This document shows positions 14,001 to 22,951 of a DNA stretch of 64,000 nt, in pieces. The notes under the pieces were generated by a model. That model did not search any database. It was not told the origin of the DNA and was given only the letters and a program-made list of their open reading frames with translations. The translations under genes and the position numbers were made by a program. Each line of letters opens with the position of its first letter. Position 1 is the stretch's first letter. The stretch covers positions 1-64,000 of the forward strand of contig JAKJHU010001658.1 of assembly GCA_022316685.1 (NCBI GenBank). Direction: 5' to 3'. The DNA is from Progne subis subis (taxonomy: Eukaryota; Chordata; Aves; Passeriformes; Hirundinidae).

Positions 14001-15025
14001 TGTATATTACCAGAAAGGACTTTTGGTGACAGACTTACCTGTTTTCCTTATAAAGTTACATAACACTCCAGGCATATGATGAAAAATAAATAATACTATC
14101 TAAGGCACTTGTGTGTCAGTCCCACTGACTTAATGGGCCTGTTCAGTCTACATGAGGAAGTTTGTCCCTTTGCGTTTTTAGGATTGAATTCTCCTTGAAA
14201 GCTCTTGGACCAGTGGGACTGAATTCAGCAAAAAGAAAGCCAACCAAGCTTGTTGATTTACTGGCAAGTTTATGATGGAAATGTTGGATCACGTTCTGCT
14301 TTTCTTTCTCTTGCTCTCTGCAGAACATAATTCCTAATGAGACAGTTACTCTTTGCCAGCTGTTCCCTCCATCAGGACCTGATTTCTAAATTTTTATCAA
14401 AATATTCTCTGGTGAGAATGAATATATTCTTGAGGCCTCCTTTTTTGTCTTCAACTCTGCACAGGAGAAATAGATACTAGGAAAAAGATTAAAAAGATTT
14501 TTTTTTTTTCCCCGCCCTAGAATATATGCTTCTTTTTAAAAGTGACAAATACTACATACTGGTACCATCCATTAATTTCTCAAGTCTGGCATGTCCTCCA
14601 TGTTTGTTTGTGCTCTTTAATATGTCAATCACGAATTTTTTCTTGCCTGGACTGAGAAGTGCAACTCTAATGCAAATTAACCATTTCCTCTTTTTACAAA
14701 AATGATGAATTATAAACAGTTATTCAGCTAAAATAAGCAAATTTATTTCTAAAAGCTTGGCTTCCAGAATGTATTATCAGTCTTTTAATGGGTAGTTTCC
14801 TGGCCTATTGTTTCTTATCTGTAGCACTTTCTTAATAATATGCTTATCTCTTGGTTGTGTCCAGACCCTGAAGGAGCACATCAAGCAGTGACATCAAGCA
14901 AAGAAAACTACTTTGCTCTGCAGAGTTTTACCATGGTGAAACACAAATTGTGGCGATTTACTGTAGCAGTATTTTTAGGGCATGAAGAAGTATGAGGTGT
15001 TCCTATTACTCACTAGATTCAAGCG
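11044..15025. other. Gene-free sequence with weak protein-like text at its left end
   Basis: Between about 11045 and 11525, plus-strand frames read in a loosely protein-like way (glycine/serine/lysine-rich, then an arginine/glycine stretch near 11400-11450), broken by stops and frame changes. I cannot match this to a family, so it may be chance or a badly decayed retrocopy. The rest to 15025 is AT-rich unique sequence. A small tandem duplication at 12999-13036 is listed separately. Confidence 0.45.
12999..13036. repeat. Two-copy 19-bp tandem duplication
   Basis: The unit beginning GCACCTGCAAT and ending CTCATA occurs twice head to tail (12999-13017 and 13018-13036) with one mismatch. It is a local slippage or microduplication event; no function is implied. 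Confidence 0.9.
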
Positions 15026-15116
15026 GTGGTTTTTTTGGTTTTTTTTTTTTTTTTTTGGGTGGTGGTTTGTTTGTTTGTTTGCTTGTTTTTTTCCTTTCTT
15101 TTCTTTTCTGTAGAAA
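15026..15116. repeat. T-rich and (GTTT)n low-complexity tract
   Basis: Runs of T interrupted by GG, followed by TTTG units and T/C-rich sequence. This tract produces an apparent plus-strand open frame full of phenylalanine and glycine, which is an artefact. Confidence 0.9.
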
Positions 15117-15284
15117 GATAATTAAAATTCTATTCTGCTTACCATTGAAACTTAACAGAAAGATGTTTCCTTTTTTAAACATCTCCCAGATGTGGAAGCA
15201 CCAGCGTGTTTATGCTCATGACATTAACGAACTTTACAGAAGCACACTAAGTGGGAGCAGCAGATTGATAACTGCAAATTCATG

Positions 15285-15481
15285 GGATCATAGAATCATA
15301 AAATAGTTAGGGTTGGAAGGGACCTTAAAGATCATCAAGCTCCATAGGCAGGGACATCTTTCACTATACCAGGCTGCTCAGAGCCCCATTCAGCCTGGCC
15401 TTGGACACCTCTAGGGATGGGGAACTCATAACCTCTCTGGGAATTAGCACAGCCAAAGTCAAAGGCTCCCTGTGCCAGTTA
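15285..15481 (-). mobile_element. CR1 LINE 3' fragment
   Basis: Reading the minus strand, this is the 3' end of a chicken-repeat-1 LINE. The plus strand opens with ATCATAGAATCATA, the complement of the ATTCTATGAT-type tail, followed by the diagnostic block around GGTTGGAAGGGACCTT. The homologous region continues to about CCTGTGCCAGTT near 15480. It is 5'-truncated, as most avian CR1 copies are, and carries no coding capacity. A short insertion near 15448-15475 departs from the usual sequence. Confidence 0.92.
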
Positions 15482-16137
15482 ATTGTGGGCAAAATAACTT
15501 GTCATGACAAGTTTTTTCCACTGTCTCATTAATGAACCTTGACATTCCCTTAGAGGAATCTTGTACAAGGGTGAGACAATAGTACAGGTTTTATATAAAT
15601 TTTTGGCTTGGATTTTAATTCTTAACATCTGTGCTTTCACTTTTCTCTATTCACAGTACTGCAAACAGATCTAAATTATTGCTAGTAATAAGTTAATTCC
15701 ATAAATGTACAATTTGTTTAATAAGTGCTATCATGCATCTTGTAGTAAGACATACCTGATTTTTCTCACACTAGGCACTATCACTATGTCTTAAAGAGGA
15801 CACACACAGATACCTCTTCTTTTTAAAAAGTGTGGTTATAATCCTAAAACTGGGAATTAGGATGGCATTGTGAAAGTCTAAAATCTGGTCTCTGCTCAGT
15901 GGAGGATTTCCTAGACATATGTCCATTAACAGATAACCTGATAAACTCGGGTAGGCTGGAATGGCCCTGCAACTTAATGATTACCTAAGCAAAGCTGATG
16001 TGGCATGTGAGGCACGTTCAGCAAGGCTAAAAATACACCATTGGAACTTCAAAATCCTGTGGCACATTTGGTGTGACATTTCTGGGCTAACTACTGAAAA
16101 GCAAGATGCAGGAAATCAGCCATTGGAAATAGCAAAG
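15482..16137. other. Gene-free AT-rich sequence
   Basis: Nothing recognised. Part of a 122-codon open frame at 15961-16329 starts here but runs into the neighbouring LTR, so it is not a gene. Confidence 0.55.
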
Positions 16138-16935
16138 TGTGGTGGTTTACCCCACCTGAACAGCAGGTCCACACCAAAATGGCTCTCTCTCTCTCCCCTC
16201 CTCTGCTGGGCAGGGGAGAGAAAATACAACAAAAGGCTCATGGATTGGGGTAAGAATAGGGAGAGATCAATAGGGAGAGAACTCAGAAATTACTGTGATA
16301 GACAAAACAAATGTGGTGAAAAAAGCTGAGTTTATTATCAGTCAAGTCAGAGTAGGGTAATGAGAAATAAAACACCCTTTCCTCACTCCTCACTTCTTTC
16401 TGGGCTCAACTTCACTCCTGAATTCTTCACCTCCCTCCTCTTAGCAGCACAGCGGGGACAGAGAACAATGGCTGCGGTCAGTTCATCACACATTGTCTCT
16501 GCTGCTCCCTCCTCCTCATTGTCTCACCTGCTCCTGTGTGAGGTTCTCCAAGGGTTGCAAGTGGATCTCTGCACCCCACGGAGACCTTCGCAGACTGCTC
16601 CACAGCTGCAGGGGAATCTCAGCACTAGCACTTGGAGTACCTCCAGCCCCTCCTTCTACAGTGACCTGACTGTCTACACAGTTGTTCCTTTCACACATCC
16701 TCACTTTTTTGGCTACTGCTGCACAAGTTTTTTCCCTTCTCTCAAATATGCTCTTCCAGAGGTACTACCTTTGACACAGATGGGCTTGGCCTCAGTCTTG
16801 GCCAGCAGCAGTTCTGTCCTAGAGACCATCTGGCTTTGGCTCTCACCAACATGGGGGAAGCTGCTGACAGCTTCTCACAGAAGCCACCCCTGTAGGCCCT
16901 CTCACTACTAAAACCTTGCCAGGCAAACATGGAAA
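16138..16935 (-). mobile_element. ERVL-like solo LTR
   Basis: The plus strand begins TGTGGTGGTTTACCCC, the complement of a typical avian ERVL LTR 3' terminus. It runs through LTR-like sequence with AATAAA-type signals near 16330, a pyrimidine-rich GC-richer middle, and an end resembling the complement of a GGCAAGGTTTTGGTAG-type 5' region. The minus orientation is inferred from these ends. The right boundary is blurred and I could not find a convincing target-site duplication. No internal retroviral genes flank it, so it is a solo LTR. Open frames of 122 and 183 codons inside are artefacts. Family assignment is from remembered songbird LTR character. Confidence 0.72.
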
Positions 16936-18145
16936 AAGTGGTGGTGTTCCCAAAAGTCCAAGGTCAGCATCTATTGTGGGTTTTTTTATGATATGGACAT
17001 TATATATATATCCCTTCTCCTCAACTCCTAACTGGAATGAGCTCAGAAAATATCATTCTTTGTAACAATGAACAAGAAACAAACAAACAAACAAACAAAC
17101 AAGATTTAGTTATTACCTGTCTTGGAACCTAGTAGGAGATGAAGTGGGTTTTTTTTTTCTATTTTATTTTCATTGTTTTGTCTAAAAGTCTGAAAATGCT
17201 GAGGTAAAATCAAAACAATGGAAAAAAAGGTATGTTTGTAGATTTCTCTACATGTTCTCCTAGCCACTTGTAATATTTAGTTTTTTTGATAAGTATTTCT
17301 GTAACCCCTGTCAAAGAAGTGAATCAAAATAAAAGTATACCAGCAGGTCTCAACATTATGAATTATGAAAGCATGATGTTTTAATGGAGTTTTATCACAT
17401 TTTCAGATTCTAACATATATCATTTTTGTGACCTGAACTGGTCTTCAGTAATCTACATTCAATTATCAGTCCTATCCTCTAAATAGCCACTAAGCAGACA
17501 CCACAAGGTTTTACAGAATTTGGAGAGAGATTACAGCAGGGTTCATGGTACTATCAAGAACCAATATTCATCTGCAAGTAGCCTCTAATGATTGCAGTAA
17601 ACAACCTGTATCACTTGGAAATTCCTTTTACCTGCTGGTTCTGGGAGCCAGCAAAGCCTGTTCCAACTAGGAAAACAAGATGTTCCCTCTGAAGATGGTC
17701 TGATTTTGTCAGACGTAGGAAAGGAAACACACTAAAAGAATGGAAAATATCTTTCTAGTAAGAAAGACAAGTAATTTCAAAGCCCTTTATATCCCAGGTA
17801 AGATTTAAAGGAAATTCTCTCTTAGCCTTAGGAAAAACTGAATTCAAATTTGTCCAAAGGTTTTTGCCAGTCCAAAGTGATATATTTCCATGTTGGCCAA
17901 GTCCAGAGTTACACAGGCAAAAAACACAGGCTGCCTATGCTGACAGGACCACATGTAGAAAATGGAGTTCTGTTCTGGGGTTCCAAAAAGATCAGAATAT
18001 ATGAATACAGAATTATATACTGAATACTGAATATAAGAAGACTGAATTTCTGAAAACTTAAAACAAAAATGATCTATGGAACCTTCATAAGTCTTTGTGA
18101 AATACACTGTAATTATTGTTTTCCTCCGGCAAGTGTAGGTTGATT
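16936..18145. other. Gene-free AT-rich sequence
   Basis: Contains a short (AAAC)n simple repeat at about 17075-17101 and a T tract near 17150. Otherwise unique AT-rich sequence with no recognised feature. A minus-strand frame at 17844-18107 has no recognisable motif. Confidence 0.55.
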
Positions 18146-18179
18146 AAAAGAGGGCTCTAGGGAGCCTGGCAAACAGGAG

Positions 18180-18290
18180 TGGGCAAGCAGGGGCATGGCA
18201 TGGCTCTGAGGGCATCTCTAAAGGTGTGGCACATCTCTGAGGGCATGGCACATCTTTGAGGGCATGGCATGGCAGTTTGTGTGGCAGTTC
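18180..18290 (+). repeat. GAGGGCATGGCA-type repeats in the CR1 5' region
   Basis: Short diverged tandem motifs around CTCTGAGGGCATGGCACATC recur three to four times. They lie in what should be the CR1 5' untranslated or promoter region. Their role is unknown; internal promoter activity is typical for LINEs but not visible here. Confidence 0.6.
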
Positions 18291-18489
18291 GCACAGGCAG
18301 GGCAAGCAGGCAGAGTGGCAGGTTTCCTTCTGCTAGTGGGGTTTTTAGTTTGTTTGTTGTGTTTCTGTTGGTTGGTTGGTTTCAGGTTTTTTTCTTTTGT
18401 TAGTAATGGATTTCACATTACTGTGTGAAATAGTGAAGCTGTGAAACAGAAAAGCTGCAGTTAGTAAAAGTGTATGTAACCAAATAGAA

Positions 18490-19483
18490 CCCTCCAAAAA
18501 GGATGTGTCTGTCCAGACCCCTTCCTGTGCAGAATGTTTGAGCTTATCAGTGGTTTCAAGTGGTATTGCAGAAGAAGCCTGCCTGTAGTGTGAACAGGTG
18601 AATGATTTCGCTGGTGGGGAGGAAGTTGAAAGACTAAGGAGTATCAGGGAACATGAAAGGTAAAAAGACTGGTGGAGTTCCATCCTTCCATCCTTGGGGG
18701 AGGCCCACCAGGAGTCAGAGGACTCCCATGCCTCCCACTGTCAGGAAATAGGAGGACACCTGGTAGATGAAGGAGAGTAGAAATGCATCCCTACTCAGGG
18801 AGGTAATAAAAATTCCTTCCAACCCCCATTGCCTGCCCAGGTGCCACTTCAGAATAGGTATGAGGCCCTGGATCTAGAGGGTCAGCCAGATGATGTAGAA
18901 GAAAATGATCTGCTCAGTGAGCCTCCCAGCTACTGTTACACTTCATCTGTCAGACAGATCACCACCTCTGACCTTAAAAAGAAAGTACTCATAGTGAGTG
19001 ACTCCCTTCTGCGGGGAACAGAAGGCCCCATATGTTGACCAGACCAATCCCACAGGAAGGTCTGCTGCCTCCCAGGGGCCTGGGTACAGGATATCACTGA
19101 GAGACTTCCTGGGTTGATTCAGCCCTCTGATTATACCCACTGCTCATACTACAGGCTGGCAGTGATGAAATTGAAAAGAAGAGCACCAGGGCAATTAAAA
19201 GGGCCTTTAGGGCACTGGGTCCAGTGGTTGATAGGGCAGAGGCCAGGTAGTGTTCTGCTCAGTCCCTTTGGTGGTAGAGAAAAACGATGAAAGGAAAAGA
19301 ATTCACATCATTAACAAGTGGCTTAAGGGTTGGTATCATCATCAGAATTTTGGAGTCTTTGATCATGGGGCAACTTTTATAGCACCTGGCCTGCTGGAAC
19401 TGGACAGGCTCCATCATTCTGTTAAGTGCAGAAAGTTTTTAGCTCATGAACTTGTGGAACTCATTGAGAGGGCTTTAAGCTAG
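18490..19483 (+). pseudogene. CR1 ORF1 remnant with esterase-like domain
   Basis: This is the decayed first reading frame of the CR1 element. In intact CR1 elements ORF1 is thought to encode a nucleic-acid-associated protein with a C-terminal SGNH/GDSL-type esterase fold. Visible here are a stretch reading QNRYEAL near 18853, the block KVLIVSDSLLRG with its serine at 19000-19002, where GDSL-like sequence is expected, and a later FDHGAT block. A D-x-x-H pair (reading DRLH) falls at 19403-19414, matching the rest of the catalytic set. The open pieces are 18829-19038 and 19250-19483; they lie in different frames, and stops or frameshifts lie between them and upstream. It cannot make a full protein. 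The ORF1 start is not identifiable. It is followed within about 20 bp by the ORF2 remnant. Confidence 0.8.
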
Positions 19484-19887
19484 GTTTGAAGGGGGAAGGG
19501 GATGCAGCTGGGCTGTCTGGAAGCAGGCCTAAGGGTGGATAAGCCTGAGGTAGGGGTGAAATCAGTAGCCCAGCTGAAGTGCATGTATACCAATGCACAC
19601 AGCATGGATTACAAACAGGAAGAGCTGGAGGCCATGGTGCAACAGCAAAGCTATGATGTAGTCACCATCACAGAAATGTGGTGGGATGAGTCACAGCTGG
19701 AGCACTGCACTGGATGTCTACAAGCTCTTCAGAAGAGACAGGAAAGGGAGAAGAGGTGGAGGGGTGGCCCTTTATATTAAGAAGGCTTTTGACACCATAG
19801 GTATTGAAACTAATGAAGATGGAGTTGAATGCCTGTGGGTAAGAATTAAGGGGAAAACCAACAAGGCTGACATCCTACTGGGGGTCT

Positions 19888-19893
19888 GTTATC
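19888..19893. repeat. Left target-site duplication of the nested LTR
   Basis: GTTATC immediately precedes the TG terminus of the LTR and matches the hexamer immediately after its CA terminus. Confidence 0.93.
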
Positions 19894-20434
19894 TGTAGAA
19901 ATTGCTCCTCTGCTGTGGACTCCCGGATGGTGTGGATGAATGTAGAAGAGAGATCTCTGAAGTTGGGTTTTAGAAGATGAGGTTTATTGTAAAGATATGA
20001 GGCCTTGCTCTGAGCTGCCGGGCGCAGCTCGTGGCAAGGCCTAGGGAGGTGGGGGAAGGGAGAGTAGGGAGAGAGCAGTAAAGAGCAAAGAGCGAAGAGA
20101 CCCAACCCATCTTCACAGCCCCCTGATAAGGGGTCTCAAGGTGGGCTGGAACAGGACTTGAGCCAATGGGGATACAGATACCTGATACTTCAGGGGAGGG
20201 TTACAGGTGTGGGATGAACCATACATTGGGGTGAGACAGGACATTCCATTTGACCTCTGGATCTGGCTGCAGGTGACCTGCAGCTGGTCACATAACTGTT
20301 TTCCCAGACATCCAGTAGCTAGGACATCTCAAACATCAAAACTTACTTTCAATTCTATCTCACTTACAGGTTTCACATTCTCAGAGTCTAGGCAATCATA
20401 TTTATAGGGTTTTCTGGCTTCATCCTCCCCAACA
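19894..20434 (-). mobile_element. ERVK-type solo LTR nested in CR1
   Basis: A 541-bp element begins TGTAGAAATT and ends CCCCAACA on the plus strand, giving TG...CA termini. It is flanked by an exact 6-bp target-site duplication, GTTATC, at 19888-19893 and 20435-20440. Six-base duplications are typical of class II (ERVK-like) retroviruses. An AATAAA signal on the minus strand (plus-strand TTTATT at 19983-19988) sits near the far end, and a TATA-like TATAAATATG on the minus strand is at 20397-20406, so the element is read on the minus strand. No gag, pol or env sequence adjoins it, so it is a solo LTR left after recombination. The TATA-like motif is unusually close to the LTR start, so it may not be the real promoter. 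Confidence 0.93.
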
Positions 20435-20440
20435 GTTATC
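20435..20440. repeat. Right target-site duplication of the nested LTR
   Basis: GTTATC follows the CA terminus. Removing the LTR and this copy restores continuity of the CR1 endonuclease reading, which confirms the boundaries. Confidence 0.93.
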
Positions 20441-21086
20441 GTCCACCCAACCAGGAGGAAGAGGTGGACAACTTATTCTATCAGCAGCTGGAGAATGTTT
20501 CAAGATCACCAGCCCTTGTTCTTGTAGGTGACTTCAACCTGCTAGACATCTGCTGGGAACTTTATACAGCAGAAAGGAGGAAGCCCTGGAAATTTTTAGA
20601 GGGGAGGACAACTTTTTGTCTCAGCTGGTGGGTGAGCCCACCAGGGGAAGGACTATGTTAGAGCTGTTGTTTGCAAACAGAGATGGGCTGGTGAGAGATG
20701 TGGTGGTTGGAGGTCACTTGGGGCAGAGTGATCATGAAATTAGAGTTCTCAATATTTAGTGAAATCAGGAGGAACACCAATAAGACTTCTACACTGGACT
20801 TCTGGAGGGCAGACTTTGGCCTATTCAAGAGACTTATTTGGAGTGTTCCTTGGGAAGCAACCCTTAAAAACAAAGGCATTCAGGAAAGCTGGTTGTGCTT
20901 CAAAACAGAGATTTTGAGGGCACAGGAACAGACTGTCCCTGTGTGCTGAAAGATGAGTTGATGGGGCAGACATCCAGCCTGGATGGGCAACAAGAGTTTG
21001 AAGGAACTTAGGAATAAAAAGATGCTGTATCAGCTTTGGAAGAAGGGTCAAATTTCTTAGGAAGCATTTATGGGGGTTGTAGGGCA

Positions 21087-22801
21087 CATAGGAAAAAAAT
21101 TAGGGACGCCAAAGCTCAGTTTGAACTTAATTTGGCAACTTTTGTAAAGGGTAATGAGAAATGTTTTTACAAATACATTAATGGCAAAAGTAAGGGTTAG
21201 ACCAGCCTTAGTTCTCTATTGGATGTGGAAGAGAACTTAGTAACTGTAGATAAGGAGAAGGCAGAAGTGCTTAATACCTTCTTTGCTTCAGTCTTTAGTG
21301 GGAAGACAGCTTGTCCTCAGGACAACTGTTTTCTTGGGTTGGTTGATGGTGTCAGGGAACAGAATCGTGACCCTGTTATCCAGGAATAAGCTGTCAGAGA
21401 AGTCAGAAACTGAGCCACTTAGATGCTCATATATTTATGGGCCCAGAGGGGATCCATCCCAGGGTGATGAGGGAGCTGGCAGATGAGCTTGCTAAGCCAC
21501 TCTCCATCATTTACCATCAGTCCTGGCTCACTGGCAAGGTTCCAGATGACTGGAAGCTGGCCAATGTGATTCCCATTCACAAAAAGGACAGAAAAGAGGA
21601 TCCTGGTAATTGTAGACCAGTCAGCCTGACCTCAGTACCTGGCAAGGTAATGGAACAGTTTCTACTGAGTGTCATCACACAGAATTTGCAGGATGGCCAG
21701 GGTCTCAGGCCCAGCCAGCATGGGTTTAGGAGAGGTAGGTCATGTTTGACCAACCTGATCTCCTTTTGTGACCAGGTAACCTGCCTGATGGATGCAGGAA
21801 GGGCTGTGGATGTTGTCTATTTGGACTTCAGCAAGGCTTTTGACACTGTCTCCCACAGCACACTTCTGGCAAAGCTGGCAGCCCGTGCCTTGGGCAGGAG
21901 CACTCTTGGCTGGGTTAGGAACTGGCTGGATGGCCGGGCCCAGAGAGTGGTGGTGAATGGTGCTGCATCCAGCTGGTGGCCAGGCACCAGTGGTGTCCCT
22001 CAGGGGTCTGTGCTGGGGCCAGTTCTGTTCAATATTTTTATTGATGACATGGATGTGGGTATTGAGTCTTTGATTAGTAAATTTGTGGATGACACTAAGC
22101 TGGGAGCATGTGTCAATCTGTTGGAAGGCAGGAGGGCTCTGCAGATAGATCTGGAATGGTTGGATGGATGGGCAGAGTCTAACAAGATGAAGTTTAGTAA
22201 GTCCAAGTGTCGAGTCCTGCACTTTGGCCACAATAACCCCCTGCAGCGTTACGGGCTGGGGACGGTGTGGCTGGACAGTGCCCAGGAGGAAAGGGACCTG
22301 GGGCACTGGTGACAGCAGCTGCACATGAGCCAGCAGTGTGCCCAGGTGGCCAAGAGGGCCAAGGGCATCCTGGCCTGGATCAGGAATGGTGTGGCCAGCA
22401 GGAGCAGGAGCAGGGAGGTCATTCTGCCCCTGTACTCTGCACTGCTCAGGCCACACCTTGAGTGCTGTGTCCAGTTCTGGGCCCCTCGGTTCAGGAAGGA
22501 TGTTGAGATGCTTGAGCGTGTCCAGAGGAGGGCAACGAGGCTGGTGAGGGGCTTGGAACACAAACCCTGTGGGGAATGGCTGAGGGAGCTGGGGTTGTTT
22601 AGGCTGGAGAAAAGGAGACTCAGAGGTGACCTTATCACTCTCTACAACTTCCTGAAGGGTGGTTGTAGACAGCTGGGAGTTGGTCTCTTTCTCCAGGCAG
22701 CAACCGAGAGAACAAGAGAACACAGTCTTAAGCTGTGTCAAGGGAAATATAGGCTGGATATTAGGAAAAAGTTTTTATGGAGTGATAAAGTACTGGAATA
22801 G
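21087..22801 (+). pseudogene. CR1 ORF2, reverse transcriptase part, disrupted
   Basis: This is the reverse transcriptase of the CR1 element. The longest open piece is 21437-22312 (291 codons). Within it are [13 protein letters not shown] at residues 128-140 (palm motif with catalytic aspartate), [11 protein letters not shown] at 185-195, and FVDDTKL at 216-222; the paired aspartates fall at 22088-22093. The usual residue before the pair in this family is alanine, here valine. A thumb-like NKMKF...LHFG block follows at 249-264. An in-frame TGA at 22310-22312 sits in a locally scrambled segment, after which the same frame continues with the C-terminal region ([19 protein letters not shown]) to a stop at 22801. 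Upstream, 21087-21436 is in other frames with several stops. The RT catalytic motifs are thus intact in sequence but embedded in a dead gene. Confidence 0.92.
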
Positions 22802-22951
22802 GTCTGCCTGGAGAGGTGGTGGAGTCACCATCCCCAGATGGTGAATAAAAAAAGATTGGATATGGCACTGGGGCTATAGTCTAGTTGAGGTATTAGGGAA
22901 TGGGTTGAACTTGATGATCTTGCAGATCTCTTCCAACCCAGTGATTCTGTA
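22802..22951 (+). promoter_or_regulatory. CR1 3' untranslated region and tail
   Basis: This contains the conserved CR1 3' end: GGGTTGAACTTGATGATCTT followed by TCTTCCAACCCAGTGATTCTGT. In CR1 elements the reverse transcriptase recognises this region to start copying, and copies end in a short ATTCTGT-like repeat rather than poly(A). Only about one tail unit is present here. Confidence 0.85.

Larger units (their letters stand above)
19502..21086 (+). pseudogene. CR1 ORF2, endonuclease part, disrupted
   Basis: This is the N-terminal part of the CR1 ORF2 polyprotein, an apurinic-like endonuclease that nicks target DNA for target-primed reverse transcription. The domain opens with YTNAHSM near 19587, followed by the ITEMWW block with its catalytic glutamate near 19670. 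GDFN lies at 20527-20538 and SDHE at 20727-20738; the latter carries the catalytic aspartate and histidine expected at the end of the domain. The reading frame changes around 19700-19735, again near 20600 and again between about 20738 and 20765. A 541-bp LTR plus one 6-bp duplication copy interrupts it after GVCY; across that point the coding sequence resumes with RPPNQ, showing continuity before the insertion. No part is functional. Downstream it runs into the linker before the reverse transcriptase. Confidence 0.88.
18146..22951 (+). mobile_element. Near-full-length CR1 LINE, inactive, interrupted by an LTR
   Basis: A non-LTR retrotransposon of the chicken-repeat-1 group lies on the plus strand. 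It has a GC-richer 5' region with repeated GAGGGCATGGCA-type motifs (18190-18280), an ORF1 remnant, an ORF2 remnant with endonuclease then reverse transcriptase, and a 3' end with the GATGATCTTGCAGATC and CCAACCCAGTGATTCTGT blocks typical of avian CR1. The span is 4806 bp, or about 4.26 kb without the nested LTR and one copy of its duplication, close to the usual full length of roughly 4.5 kb. Most avian CR1 copies keep only the 3' end, so retention of the 5' region is noteworthy. Frameshifts and stops throughout make it non-coding today. CR1 copies usually lack clear target-site duplications and none was assigned. The exact 5' base is uncertain by some tens of bases. Confidence 0.93.

Noticed and set aside
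16360..16911. 183-codon plus-strand open frame
   Set aside because: Lies antisense within an ERVL-like LTR; serine/leucine-rich through pyrimidine composition.
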